Assembly: GCA_934699585.1 (NCBI GenBank)
Contig: CAKUWY010000014.1
Coordinates: 1 to 64,000 of the forward strand
Direction of reading: 5' to 3'
From: an uncultured Fibrobacter sp.
GTDB lineage: Bacteria; Fibrobacterota; Fibrobacteria; Fibrobacterales; Fibrobacteraceae
Length of the DNA stretch: 64,000 nt
The position numbers and the translations under genes were made by a program. The notes beneath the pieces were generated by a model. It did not search any database. It was not told where the DNA came from and saw nothing but the letters and a program-made list of their open reading frames with translations. Positions within the stretch are counted from its first letter, which is position 1; each line of letters begins with the position of its first letter. Positions 8,621-17,618 of this stretch are shown piece after piece.

Positions 8621-10065
8621 TTTCTACTTCCTGCCGAGACGGCGTTCCTGTCTTTGTCCATCTTTTTCTTGACTACAAGGCCATAAGCGCCAAGAGCCAA
8701 AAGAATCACCACGTAAACGACGGCTTTTTCGAGTATGGACAAGGTAAACACCTGCATGTTGATGGCAATATAGAATGCAATCAAGAATAAGATCCAGAAC
8801 ACTTGCGACAAGAGCCGCAAGGAGTAGGGCTGCAAGCCCATCTTGAAAAGATAAATGTTGTTGCAGATGACCGCAAATATGTTGTAGCTGAGCATCGAAA
8901 GGGCTGCCCCCACAAGGCCGTAGGTCGGAATCAGCAAGTAGCCCGACAGGAGTGCTACACCAAGGGAAACGATATCCATAATCAAGGAATACAGGCTCTT
9001 GCCCATGCCGTTCAGCACCACCAGGGACATACCGCCAAAACCCGCCACCAGGTGCACCAGCAAAAGGATGCCCAAGGTTTCAGGCTGCACGATAAAGTCC
9101 TTGCCCGCAATACCCAGAATCAAGTCCGGGAACAGCACGATAAAGAATCCGATCATCAGCTGGATGAAAGTCACCATGAAAACGCAATAACTGTAAACCG
9201 GCTTTAGGTCGGTCTTGAGGCGTTCCTTGTTCATACCCGCCACCACCGGAGTCAAAATCGGGGTGAATCCGACGCGAATGGTCTGGAGTGCATTGGAAAT
9301 GGTGACCATGATTCCGTAGGCACCCGCCTTTTCGGGGCCAAGGAACAACATGACCATCCAGAGGCTTGAACGGATCAGGAACGATGACACGAATTCATCG
9401 ACCCCTAGCGGGAGCGAGTAACGCAACAGCACCCACGAAACCGTCTTGTGAGGGCGCAAAGGCATTTCGGGGAACTGCCTGCGGACCAGCACAAAATGCA
9501 CGACAAAGCCCACCACCTGGCCCACAAGCAAGCCCAGCGGAAGCGCATGCGGGATTCCCATAAAGTGGAGGGCAATGGAGGTTGCCGGTGCAAGAGTCAC
9601 TGTCAAGAATGAATTCACGAATACGGCGTTTTGCGGACGGCGGTTGCCTTCGGAAGCGGTGCTAAAGACATAGGTGCCCACATAGAACAAAAGCGAAAGG
9701 GCGTACCAGGGGAGTTCCTTGGAAATGTAGGGCGTGAAGGAGCCCACAAAAATGACAGCTGTGCAAAGAACCGAAATAGCTGCCGAAATCCAGAAGGATT
9801 CCATGATGCCGTCGTATCGGGGGCGGCCGTGCAGGCCGTTCTGTGGCAAGTACCAGTACAGGCCCTTGTCGAGCCCAAGAGTTGCCGAATGCGCAATGGT
9901 CAAAAGGAGGGTCTGGGCAGATACAAAGATTCCAAATTCGGCGGCGCCAAAAATACGTGCCATCACGAAAGTCAAAAGCGGACCGCAAACCTTGAGGATT
10001 GTCCCCACGATGTTTACAATCATCGCCTTTTTTAGGAACTTGCTGTCGGTTTCCAGATTGCTCAT
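8617..10065 (-). CDS. Polysaccharide flippase (Wzx / MOP superfamily)
   Basis: 482 residues and strongly hydrophobic, with about 12-14 membrane segments. The start (FLKKAMIVNIVGTILKVCGP) and overall length match oligosaccharide flippases of the MOP/MATE superfamily that move undecaprenyl-linked repeat units across the inner membrane. It is the first gene of the minus-strand glycan operon. The 131-base space to the divergent rpiB gene must hold promoters for both directions. No polymerase or ligase gene is present here, so the rest of the pathway lies elsewhere. Confidence 0.85.
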   Translation of the reverse strand: MSNLETDSKFLKKAMIVNIVGTILKVCGPLLTFVMARIFGAAEFGIFVSAQTLLLTIAHSATLGLDKGLYWYLPQNGLHGRPRYDGIMESFWISAAISVLCTAVIFVGSFTPYISKELPWYALSLLFYVGTYVFSTASEGNRRPQNAVFVNSFLTVTLAPATSIALHFMGIPHALPLGLLVGQVVGFVVHFVLVRRQFPEMPLRPHKTVSWVLLRYSLPLGVDEFVSSFLIRSSLWMVMLFLGPEKAGAYGIMVTISNALQTIRVGFTPILTPVVAGMNKERLKTDLKPVYSYCVFMVTFIQLMIGFFIVLFPDLILGIAGKDFIVQPETLGILLLVHLVAGFGGMSLVVLNGMGKSLYSLIMDIVSLGVALLSGYLLIPTYGLVGAALSMLSYNIFAVICNNIYLFKMGLQPYSLRLLSQVFWILFLIAFYIAINMQVFTLSILEKAVVYVVILLALGAYGLVVKKKMDKDRNAVSAGSRK

Positions 10066-10196
10066 AACAGGCCAAAAATAGATTTATTTTGCTTGGAATC
10101 CGAGAAAGGATTAGGCTTTAATCCGATGAATTATCTATATTGGGTGACGAAGTTCAAATAAGTGGACCTTTTCAACTCGCAAAACGGGATTTTATC

Positions 10197-10634
10197 ATGT
10201 TCAAGACCATCGCTATCGGCTGTGATCACGCCGCATTCGAATACAAGGAAAAACTCGTCAAGTTCCTGGAAGGCAAGGGCTACAAGGTCCTTGACATGGG
10301 AACCGATTCTACGGAATCCTGTGACTACCCGATTTTTGCCGATAGGGTCTGCAACAAGATTACGGGCAAAGAGGCAGATTGCGGAATCCTCATTTGCGGT
10401 ACGGGTATCGGCATGAGCATGGCGGCAAACAAGCACAAGGGTATCCGCGCTGCCGTGGTGGGCGACCTTACCTCTTGCGAATTCACTCGACTCCACAACG
10501 ATGCCAACGTGCTTTGCATGGGAGCACGCATTATCGCTTACGCCCAGTGTGAGGTGTTCGCCACCAAGTTCCTGGAAACGGAATTTATGGGTGGTAAGCA
10601 CAAGAAGCGCATCGATATGTTCGAAGCGGGCTAA
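10197..10634 (+). CDS. rpiB: Ribose-5-phosphate isomerase B (RpiB/LacAB family)
   Basis: 145 residues from the ATG at 10197. The frame extends upstream, but only this start gives the family N-terminus IAIGCDHAAFEYK. ICGTGIGMSMAANK holds the catalytic Cys and phosphate loop, and HNDANVLCMGAR is typical of RpiB. It interconverts ribose-5-phosphate and ribulose-5-phosphate in the cytoplasm. It lies 9 bases before lptC, in the slot that in proteobacteria is taken by the arabinose-5-phosphate isomerase KdsD upstream of lptC-lptA-lptB-rpoN. Whether this enzyme also feeds Kdo synthesis is only a contextual guess. Confidence 0.92.
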   Translation: MFKTIAIGCDHAAFEYKEKLVKFLEGKGYKVLDMGTDSTESCDYPIFADRVCNKITGKEADCGILICGTGIGMSMAANKHKGIRAAVVGDLTSCEFTRLHNDANVLCMGARIIAYAQCEVFATKFLETEFMGGKHKKRIDMFEAG

Positions 10635-10643
10635 GGGTAGCCG

Positions 10644-11291
10644 GTGGCACGACTTTTGCCAAGCATCACCAGGTGGTGTCGCGTTCTTGCCTTGGGCGCG
10701 GTCTTGGTGGGTTGTGCCGAAATCGAAGAAGAAAAGCCTTGGGTCCATGTAGATAGACCCCAGATGCTCTTTACCGACACCACCCTCATGGACAGCTACG
10801 ACAAGGGCGTGCTGAGCTGGAAACTCAAGACGGCCTATCTGGAGCGGTGGTCCAACACCGAAGAAGTTTTCGTGCGGCCTGTGCTGGTGGACATCTACGA
10901 TTCCCTGGGGGAACGTTCCGCATTCTTGCGGGCGGATTCCGGCCGGCTCGACATGAAATTCACCTACGTCTATGCCTACGGCCATGTGTACGCCCTTACG
11001 CCCAAGGGCGCCTCTGTCCGTGCGGATTCTCTGCTCTGGAACAAGAAGGACAACTTGGTCAAGACCGAAAGCTACGTGCGGGTGGTCTCCGAAGATGGCG
11101 ATGTGCTGCAGGGCAAGGGATTCGAAAGCGACGCCAAGATGGATAACTGGAAAATCCTTTCCAACATCACGGGCATTTTCCAGGATGCTGCCAACCGAAT
11201 CAAGGAAGAGGACAAGGCCAAGGCTGAAGAAATCGAGAAGCGAGATTCTGCGGCAGCTGTACCGCAACAGGCAGAGGAACGCAAGGAATGA
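10644..11291 (+). CDS. lptC: LptC-like LPS export protein (predicted lipoprotein)
   Basis: 215 residues from a GTG start. A short signal peptide ends in the lipobox LVGC (Cys 24), so this version appears lipid-anchored, whereas E. coli LptC keeps a membrane helix. The body has the alternating beta pattern of the Lpt jellyroll (KTAYLERW, RADSGRLDM, YAYGHVYALT, VRADSLLWN). A charged C-terminal tail rich in Lys and Glu follows. LptC relays lipopolysaccharide from the inner-membrane ABC transporter to LptA. It overlaps lptA by 4 bases and belongs to the rpiB-lptC-lptA-lptB-rpoN run. An exact sigma-54-type element overlaps its start codon (separate entry). Confidence 0.85.
   Translation: MARLLPSITRWCRVLALGAVLVGCAEIEEEKPWVHVDRPQMLFTDTTLMDSYDKGVLSWKLKTAYLERWSNTEEVFVRPVLVDIYDSLGERSAFLRADSGRLDMKFTYVYAYGHVYALTPKGASVRADSLLWNKKDNLVKTESYVRVVSEDGDVLQGKGFESDAKMDNWKILSNITGIFQDAANRIKEEDKAKAEEIEKRDSAAAVPQQAEERKE
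10645..10660 (+). promoter_or_regulatory. Sigma-54-like -24/-12 element over the lptC start
   Basis: TGGCACGACTTTTGCC matches the RpoN consensus TGGCACG-N4-TTGC at all 11 fixed positions. It begins inside the GTG start codon of lptC, so transcription from it (about 10671) would start within lptC and serve lptA, lptB and rpoN. It may be coincidental with the Met-Ala-Arg-Leu-Leu-Pro coding sequence. Confidence 0.4.
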
Positions 11292-12670
11292 GTGTCCTTC
11301 CGAAAAAAGTACTGTTCCTGTTTCTGGTTGCATTCGATTGTGCCTTTTCGCAGACGTCTCCCCTTATCATGAAACATGCGGACAATCTGGAAGTGGCCCG
11401 TACTCGCGGGAACCTGCTGCTGCAGGGCAAGGTCCATTTTGTTCACGACTCCCTGGATTTCAAGACCGAAAAGGCCACCTGGAACAAGGATGCCGAAATC
11501 CTCCAGTGCGAGGGCGGTTTCTTGGCGGCACACCCGTCCGGTTACATCAAGGCGCAAACCGGCATTTACAACAAGAAAAAGGGTATCGCTTCGGCCCGTG
11601 GAAACGTTGTGGCCGCCGATTCGGCAAAGACCTACATGTTTACAGGGGACTACCTGGTTTACGACCGGGAAAAAGAAATTCTCACCATGCCCGAAAAACC
11701 ACGACTCTATGAGTTCGAAACAAAGAAGGACGGGAAAATCGATACGGTCCTGATTGAAGCCAAGACCATTATCTACAACAAGGGAGAATCTTTTGCTGAA
11801 GCCTACCAGAAGGTAAAAGTCACCCAGGACGACATGGTGGTCACCTGCGATACGGGTTATTTCAACCGCAAGGACAACTGGCTTTCCATGAAGGGCAGTC
11901 CCACATTCGACATGAAGAATTACCACCTGACGGGGGATTCCATCTACCTCACCCTGGATTCTACGGGCAAGTCCCTGCGGTCGGCCTTGGTCATTCGGAA
12001 CGCCCACGGTATTCAGCAAGAGGACGCCAAGAAAAACGCCCCGGGAAGCGTGACGGAAGCCTTCGGTGACACCCTCTATGCCGCCTTCAAGGACAACAAG
12101 ATTGAACGCCTGTATGTAAATTTGAATGCACGGGGGTTCTTTTACGAGACGGACCTTCCCGATTACCAGAACCAGATGGACGGAAACAGGCTAGATATGT
12201 ACTTTAACGAGGGAAAGATGGACCATGCGGTTGTGTCCGGCAAGGCCCAGAGTACCTATTTCTACGTCAAGAAAGACCGCACCGTCGCAGGCAAGAACGA
12301 AGCCGCCGGAGATACCATCAATATCCTTTTCGATGCCCAGAAAAACGCCGTCAAGTCGTTACGGCTTTTGGGCGGCGGGACCATGGCTAGCGGAAGGTAT
12401 ATCGACATGGAAAAGGAACAGCGGAACAAGAAGAAACTGTTGGATGCCGATTCCTCCAAAACCGATTCCACGAAATCTGTTTTGGCGCAGCCTTCGGACA
12501 GTTCCAAGGTTTCGGCTCCCAAGGCCACCAGCGTAGAGACCAAGCCCGAAGGCAGTGTCCAGGATAGGTTGATGCACGAAAATTCCAAGAGGGGAGAGCT
12601 GTTCCGCAAGGCCATGAAATCCAAGGAATCACAACCTCGACCTGCCCCGAAAAAGGAGAACGCCAAATGA
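11288..12670 (+). CDS. lptA: LptA/OstA-like periplasmic LPS transport protein, extended
   Basis: 460 residues with an N-terminal signal peptide (FLFLVAFDCAFSQ, cleavage near residue 22). Residues 25-200 have the OstA/LptA pattern: MKHADNLEVARTRGNLLLQGKV, then repeated motifs such as KTEKATWNKDAEILQCEGG and YIKAQTGIYNKKKGIASARGNV. This is much longer than E. coli LptA (about 185 residues). The second half continues beta-rich OstA-like repeats and ends in a low-complexity Lys/Ser/Pro tail (from about 385). It would form the periplasmic bridge for LPS. It overlaps lptC and lptB by 4 bases each, so the three are co-translated. Confidence 0.87.
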   Translation: MSVLPKKVLFLFLVAFDCAFSQTSPLIMKHADNLEVARTRGNLLLQGKVHFVHDSLDFKTEKATWNKDAEILQCEGGFLAAHPSGYIKAQTGIYNKKKGIASARGNVVAADSAKTYMFTGDYLVYDREKEILTMPEKPRLYEFETKKDGKIDTVLIEAKTIIYNKGESFAEAYQKVKVTQDDMVVTCDTGYFNRKDNWLSMKGSPTFDMKNYHLTGDSIYLTLDSTGKSLRSALVIRNAHGIQQEDAKKNAPGSVTEAFGDTLYAAFKDNKIERLYVNLNARGFFYETDLPDYQNQMDGNRLDMYFNEGKMDHAVVSGKAQSTYFYVKKDRTVAGKNEAAGDTINILFDAQKNAVKSLRLLGGGTMASGRYIDMEKEQRNKKKLLDADSSKTDSTKSVLAQPSDSSKVSAPKATSVETKPEGSVQDRLMHENSKRGELFRKAMKSKESQPRPAPKKENAK

Positions 12671-13404
12671 GAACGGTAGTGAGCACGATTCGCACGGACA
12701 AGTTGCGCAAGGTTTACGGCGGCCGCCAGGTGGTGAGCGATGTTTCCATCAGCGTCTCTCAGGGCGAGGTGGTCGGGCTCCTGGGACCAAACGGCGCCGG
12801 CAAGACCACGTCTTTCTATATGATTGTGGGCATGGTCCGTCCGGATTCAGGCCATATCTTTCTGGACGACATCGAGATGACGGACAAGCCCATGTACAAG
12901 CGGGCAAGACTTGGTGTGGGCTACCTGCCGCAAGAAGCATCCATTTTCCGCAAGCTCTCCGTAGAAGACAACATCATGGCCATCTTGGAAACTCAGGACA
13001 TGAAACGCGCCCAGCGCAAGAGGCGGCTGGAAGAACTTCTGGAAGAATTCAAGATTACCCATATCCGCAAGACAAAATCCTACAGCTGCTCCGGCGGTGA
13101 GCGGCGCCGTCTGGAAATCGCTCGCGCTCTTGCCAGCGATCCGTCGTTCCTGTTGTTGGACGAACCTTTCGCCGGTATCGACCCTATCGCCGTGGCCGAC
13201 ATCCAGTCCATCATTTCGGAGCTGAAAGAGAAGGGCATGGGCGTGCTCATTACCGACCACAACGTGCGCGAGACCCTCTCCATTACGGACCGGGCCTATA
13301 TCATGTACAAGAGCCAGGTACTTACCGAAGGTACGGCGGAATACCTGGCCAACGACCCCGAGGCCAGACGTATCTACCTTGGTGACAGTTTCAGGCTGGA
13401 CTAG
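12667..13404 (+). CDS. lptB: LPS export ABC transporter ATPase LptB
   Basis: 245-residue cytoplasmic ABC ATPase. Walker A is GPNGAGKTT (about residue 40), the signature YSCSGGERRR (about 138), and Walker B with catalytic Glu LLLDEPFAGIDP (about 158). The phrases YLPQEASIFRKLSVEDNI and LEEFKI are typical of LptB. It powers LPS extraction with LptF/LptG, which are not in this window. It overlaps lptA by ATGA and is followed 8 bases later by rpoN, the classic lptB-rpoN arrangement. Confidence 0.95.
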   Translation: MRTVVSTIRTDKLRKVYGGRQVVSDVSISVSQGEVVGLLGPNGAGKTTSFYMIVGMVRPDSGHIFLDDIEMTDKPMYKRARLGVGYLPQEASIFRKLSVEDNIMAILETQDMKRAQRKRRLEELLEEFKITHIRKTKSYSCSGGERRRLEIARALASDPSFLLLDEPFAGIDPIAVADIQSIISELKEKGMGVLITDHNVRETLSITDRAYIMYKSQVLTEGTAEYLANDPEARRIYLGDSFRLD

Positions 13405-13412
13405 GAAAGTTT

Positions 13413-15065
13413 ATGGATGTAGGAATGCATTTAGGCCAGAGCCAACGGCTGGAGCAGAATATCTCGCCCCAGATGCTCCAGTCTATTGCTATCCTGCAAA
13501 AAAATTCCCTGGAGCTTGAAACCGCTATCAAGGCTGAGGTAGAGGCAAACCCCCTGCTGGAATTTGACGACGAACCCTTGGGAGAATCCCTGGACTCCCC
13601 CTCGGAATCGGTGCAGTCCGGCGAATCGGATTTCGATACCGAAGACACGTCCCGCAATTCCGACGACAGCACGGTTTCTTCTTTGGATTTTGAACGGGGC
13701 ACTCTCGAAGACAGCGCCGACGTGGACCACGGACTTTTGGACGGCTCTACTCCTTCGGAGCTGAACTGGGCCCAGTATCTCGAAGACGGCACCGACCATA
13801 CGGATACGCTTTACAGGGATTCCGTCAACCAGCAGAAGGACCCCGACGACGCCTGGGACCGCCCGCAAAAAGACAGGGAGGCAAGCCTCCAGGACCGCCT
13901 GCTGTTACAGCTTAGGGACTGGAACGGAACCCGTGAACTTTTGGCACAGCTTGCAAAGGCGGGCTGCCCGGAAGTTCGTTTCCGCAGCCTGGTGGAATAC
14001 CTGATTGACTCCCTGGACGAAAACGGTTTTCTGCAAGGTGCCGACGAGATGGCCATGGCAAAGGTCATGTCCGACAACGATCCTTTCATCATCGAAATCG
14101 AGAAGGTGATCCGCAACGAAATCCCCCTCGAAGAGGCGAGCCTCCCGGTGGTAGAGGCGTTCCATGTGCTCCGGAGTTTTAGGCCCAGGGGAATCGGCGC
14201 CAGGAACCTTCAGGAATGTTTTATCATCCAGGCGGAATCCCTGGAAAATTTTCCGGCCCTTTCGCTCCAGATACTGAGGGAACGTTTCGACGACCTGATG
14301 GCGCTTCGCTATGCCAAGATTGCAAAGGACCTGGGCGTCTCTACCGAAGAGGTGCAGCAGGCGGTGAGCAGTCTTTCTAGGCTTGCGCCCCACCCGGGCC
14401 AGCAAATGTCCAGCGCGCCGAACCAGGTCAAGGTGGCCGACATGAAGGTGGTGGAAAAGAAGGGCCGGTTCGAAGTGGAATGCTACCGTCGCCGCGTCCA
14501 GAAACGACTGCACCTGAACCAGACTTACGCCTCCCTCTTGAACGACGGTCACCTGAGCAAGAACGACAGGGAATATATCCAGAACAACCTCTCCAAGGCA
14601 AAAGAATTCATCAAGGCGGTGGACAACCGTTTCTCTACCATGGAAAACGTGATGATGGCCATCGTCAAGCATCAAGAGGCTTTTTTCCGCCAGGGGCCCG
14701 CCTTCTTGAAGCCCATGATTCTGCAGGACATTGCCGACGAGGTTGGCCGCGACCTGAGCACCATCAGCCGCGTGACCAACGGAAAGTACGTGGATACGCC
14801 CTACGGCATCTTTGAACTCAAGCAGTTCTTTACTACCGGCATCAAGCAGGGGAGTGCCGCAAACGATGAAGTAATCGGCTCGGCCCAGATTCTTGAAGCT
14901 ATCAAGAAACTGGTGGATGAAGAAGACAAGAAAAAGCCCCTTTCGGACCAGGCCATCGCAGACGCCCTGGACAAGCAGGGCATCAAGGTGGCTCGCCGCA
15001 CGGTGGCCAAGTATCGGGAAGAGGAACTGAAAATCCTCCCTGCCAGGCTCCGCAAGGCGCTTTAA
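13413..15065 (+). CDS. rpoN: RNA polymerase sigma-54 factor
   Basis: 550 residues with all three RpoN regions. The N-terminal activator-responsive region is MHLGQSQRLEQNISPQMLQS followed by LEVEANPLLE-like sequence. A long acidic linker covers about 50-150. Core-binding and DNA-binding domains follow, with the RpoN box ARRTVAKYRE near residue 530 and the usual ending LKILPARLRK. Sigma-54 recognises -24/-12 promoters and needs an AAA+ activator, none of which is encoded here. An exact target promoter lies at 19797 upstream of hsp20. The 214 bases after the gene are very AT-rich and hold the promoter region for hpf. Confidence 0.97.
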   Translation: MDVGMHLGQSQRLEQNISPQMLQSIAILQKNSLELETAIKAEVEANPLLEFDDEPLGESLDSPSESVQSGESDFDTEDTSRNSDDSTVSSLDFERGTLEDSADVDHGLLDGSTPSELNWAQYLEDGTDHTDTLYRDSVNQQKDPDDAWDRPQKDREASLQDRLLLQLRDWNGTRELLAQLAKAGCPEVRFRSLVEYLIDSLDENGFLQGADEMAMAKVMSDNDPFIIEIEKVIRNEIPLEEASLPVVEAFHVLRSFRPRGIGARNLQECFIIQAESLENFPALSLQILRERFDDLMALRYAKIAKDLGVSTEEVQQAVSSLSRLAPHPGQQMSSAPNQVKVADMKVVEKKGRFEVECYRRRVQKRLHLNQTYASLLNDGHLSKNDREYIQNNLSKAKEFIKAVDNRFSTMENVMMAIVKHQEAFFRQGPAFLKPMILQDIADEVGRDLSTISRVTNGKYVDTPYGIFELKQFFTTGIKQGSAANDEVIGSAQILEAIKKLVDEEDKKKPLSDQAIADALDKQGIKVARRTVAKYREEELKILPARLRKAL

Positions 15066-15279
15066 GCTTGCTTTGTGTAAACTTTTGCTTACAAATAAAC
15101 GCGAATATCCTGGAATTATTCCGAAATTCCCCAAAATTTCCCCTCATTATTCCAAATTGGGCGAATTATTTTTTGAAAAAAACATATTATATTTGCTTTT
15201 TTTATAAAAAAAGATGTATATACTCTAGATGCGATGCTAGAACATCGAAATGTGCCATCTCAACATACGGAGGTTTACA

Positions 15280-15597
15280 ATGGATATTCAATTTTCTGCC
15301 CGTCATTTTAATGCATCTGCCGGTCTTCAGGATAGGATTCAAGAAGAAATGGACAAACTGGCAAAGTTCTACCCGAACATCACGGGAGCCTCCGTCATTT
15401 TGGATCACGAAGTGGAGCACCAGCGCCATTGCGAAATCTCGGTGAACATCACGGGCTCCGTGGTAGTGGCTTCTGCCGACGAAGAGAACATGGGCAAGGC
15501 TGTGGACGTGGCCCTGGAAAGAGTCAAGACCCAGCTGAAGAAGGCCAACGAAAAGCAGAACGACCATCGTGCCCAGCCCCTCTCTGATTTGTCCTAA
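15280..15597 (+). CDS. hpf: Ribosome hibernation promoting factor, short form
   Basis: 105 residues starting MDIQFSARHFNASAGLQD at an ATG preceded by ACGGAGG. An upstream in-frame ATG lacks a ribosome-binding site. The protein has the beta-alpha-beta-beta-beta-alpha fold of the HPF/YfiA family and lacks the C-terminal dimerisation domain of long HPF, so it resembles the short gammaproteobacterial type. It binds the 30S decoding centre in resting cells. The position after rpoN is conserved in many Gram-negatives. Its TAA overlaps the ATG of hprK (TAATG), coupling hibernation to the PTS kinase gene. An AT-rich stretch with TATACT at 15219 may be its own promoter. Confidence 0.93.
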   Translation: MDIQFSARHFNASAGLQDRIQEEMDKLAKFYPNITGASVILDHEVEHQRHCEISVNITGSVVVASADEENMGKAVDVALERVKTQLKKANEKQNDHRAQPLSDLS

Positions 15598-16628
15598 TGG
15601 CTGAATCCAGACTGAAAGACATCAAGGTTTTGCACCGGGAAAAACTCTCGGTGCGAGACTTTTTCTGTCGCTACGGCAAGGATTTGCAGCTGGCCCTCCA
15701 TTCTCCGGAAGAGGACCTGAATACAAACATTGCCGAAAGCGGTATCCACCGCCCTGGCCTTGCCATGGCGGGTTATACCAAAGTTTATAGTTCGGAGCAA
15801 ATCCAGGTGGTGGGCCATACGGAATGGAACTACCTGGAATCTCTGGGTACTGCGGGCCGTGTGAAGGTCTTTGAAAGCCTTTCTGTTTTCAAGGCGCCCA
15901 TGTGGGTGGTGACCCATGCCCAGATGCCCCACCCGGAACTTCGGGCCATGTGCAGCAAGCTGCATATCCCGCTGTTCTCTACGACGCTCCACACCTACGA
16001 GTTCAACAAGATTGCCCAGAGAATTCTCGAGGAATTCTTTGCGCCTCACGCCATTATCCACGGGAGTCTTGTGGATGTCTATGGTATAGGCATGCTCTTT
16101 GTGGGCGACAGCAACGTGGGCAAGTCCGAATGCGTGCTGGACCTGGTAGAAAGCGGACACCGCATGGTGGCCGACGACGTGGTTCATGTGTCCCACATGG
16201 GTAACGTGATTATCGGACGCCCCGACCCCCTGATCCGCCACCACATGGAAATCCGCGGGGTGGGCCTCTTGGACATTCGCTCCATGTTCGGTATCCACGC
16301 TATCCGCAAGGTGAAAAAGATCGAAGTCATCGTGGAACTCCAGCCCTGGAGCCAGAACGTTTCTTACGAGCGCACGGGGCTGAACGAACTGGACGAAGTC
16401 GTCATGGGAGTTTCTATCCCGAAGATTGTGATTCCCGTGTCGCCGGGTAAGAACCTGACGGTGATTTGCGAAGTGATTGCCATGAACGCCCTCATGAAGA
16501 TGAACGGCCAGAACGTGGCCCGGGATTTCAACGAAAACCTGATGCAAAAAATCAAGGCCAAGGCGAAGGGCGAATACACCGACGACCTCTTGGAAATGGA
16601 GCCGGAGAACTGGTCCCCCTATGAATAG
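15597..16628 (+). CDS. hprK: HPr kinase/phosphorylase
   Basis: 343 residues. The N-terminal domain is about 1-130. The catalytic domain has the conserved HGSLVDVYG (about 156-164), Walker A GDSNVGKS (about 170-177) and the HprK signature EIRGVGLLDI (about 220). It phosphorylates and dephosphorylates the regulatory Ser of HPr; the target HPr (62918-63190) has Ser 46 in the right context. In proteobacteria ptsN and rapZ usually follow hpf, and here HprK takes that place. It overlaps the preceding hpf stop by one base and the following MCE gene by 8 bases. Confidence 0.95.
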   Translation: MAESRLKDIKVLHREKLSVRDFFCRYGKDLQLALHSPEEDLNTNIAESGIHRPGLAMAGYTKVYSSEQIQVVGHTEWNYLESLGTAGRVKVFESLSVFKAPMWVVTHAQMPHPELRAMCSKLHIPLFSTTLHTYEFNKIAQRILEEFFAPHAIIHGSLVDVYGIGMLFVGDSNVGKSECVLDLVESGHRMVADDVVHVSHMGNVIIGRPDPLIRHHMEIRGVGLLDIRSMFGIHAIRKVKKIEVIVELQPWSQNVSYERTGLNELDEVVMGVSIPKIVIPVSPGKNLTVICEVIAMNALMKMNGQNVARDFNENLMQKIKAKAKGEYTDDLLEMEPENWSPYE

Positions 16629-17538
16629 CTTCCGTCGAAAATTCCGTTCCAATTTTTTTCCGTTTATTGTCCTCTCGGTTATTGTGGTAGGCTGCGGTCT
16701 GGCCCTGTACCTGTTTCACCCGGCAAGCCCCCACCATGACCGCTACAGTTTTGTGGTGCGCTACGAAAGCATCGGAACTCTTTCTCCGGGCAACCGCGTA
16801 GAAGTTCGCGGAATCACCAAGGGCGAAATCGAGAAGGTGCAACTGACAGACGAAGCGGTCTATGTGACGGCCCGCGTGCTTGCCGATACCAAGATTCCGA
16901 AAAACTCCGAGTTCCGTCTGAAAACGGCAGGGCTTATGGGCGAGCGTGAACTCAGCGTGTTGACCGGGGATTCAAAGGACCTGGTTGCCGACGGCGATAC
17001 GGTGAACGGCTACTACGAAGAGGGTGCCAACGCCATAGGCCGAAACATTGCCTTTATCCTCTCGGAGCTGGACTCCATCGCCACCCAGATTGGCGCCCTG
17101 AAAGATTCCGTAACCAAGGGTACAGCGGGCAAGCGTCTTGACCGCGTGCTCAAGAAGGCAGATGACCTGGTGGGAACATCGCAGGAATCGGTCCAGGAAT
17201 GGGTTGACGAGGCCAAGGACCTGCTCTCAAAGGCCGAAGGCTCTCTGGACAAGGCGAAATCCAGCCTGGGGAATGTTTCCGAAAGGGCCGAGGGCACCGT
17301 CCAGAAAGCGGAAAACCTTGTGGCTCATGTAGATACCCTCTTGACCCAGGTCCGCGGGCTTAGAACGGAACTTGAAACCATCCAGGCGAAACTTTCCCAG
17401 GATGACAACACCGTGGGGCTGATTTTGTCTAAAAAAGGCGACATAATTAAGGAACTGGACCGCATAGGTGCCGATATTGACGGCCTAATCGCAGACGTCA
17501 AGAAACAGGGCCTTAGATTAAATATGGATATTTTCTAA
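16621..17538 (+). CDS. MlaD/MCE family lipid transport protein (first copy)
   Basis: 305 residues with one N-terminal membrane anchor (FFPFIVLSVIVVGCGLALYLF, about 12-32), a single MCE domain (FVVRYESIGTLSPGNRVEVR to about 130) and a long coiled-coil tail (about 150-290). It would form an inner-membrane hexameric MCE channel carrying phospholipids across the periplasm. No MlaE or MlaF partner lies next to it. The last residues are LNMDIF, almost the same as the last residues of the second MCE protein (62003-62911, INVDIF). It overlaps hprK by 8 bases. Confidence 0.88.
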   Translation: MNSFRRKFRSNFFPFIVLSVIVVGCGLALYLFHPASPHHDRYSFVVRYESIGTLSPGNRVEVRGITKGEIEKVQLTDEAVYVTARVLADTKIPKNSEFRLKTAGLMGERELSVLTGDSKDLVADGDTVNGYYEEGANAIGRNIAFILSELDSIATQIGALKDSVTKGTAGKRLDRVLKKADDLVGTSQESVQEWVDEAKDLLSKAEGSLDKAKSSLGNVSERAEGTVQKAENLVAHVDTLLTQVRGLRTELETIQAKLSQDDNTVGLILSKKGDIIKELDRIGADIDGLIADVKKQGLRLNMDIF

Positions 17539-17618
17539 AATTGTGTCCTCTTTTGAAAAAAATAATTTAGTTTAACACGAAAAAGATTAAGAAGGGAACC
17601 CCAAGAAAGGAGCGAACT

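Noticed and set aside
10131..12019. Long minus-strand open frames across rpiB-lptC-lptA
   Set aside because: They overlap three well-supported genes in a conserved order and have no motifs of their own.
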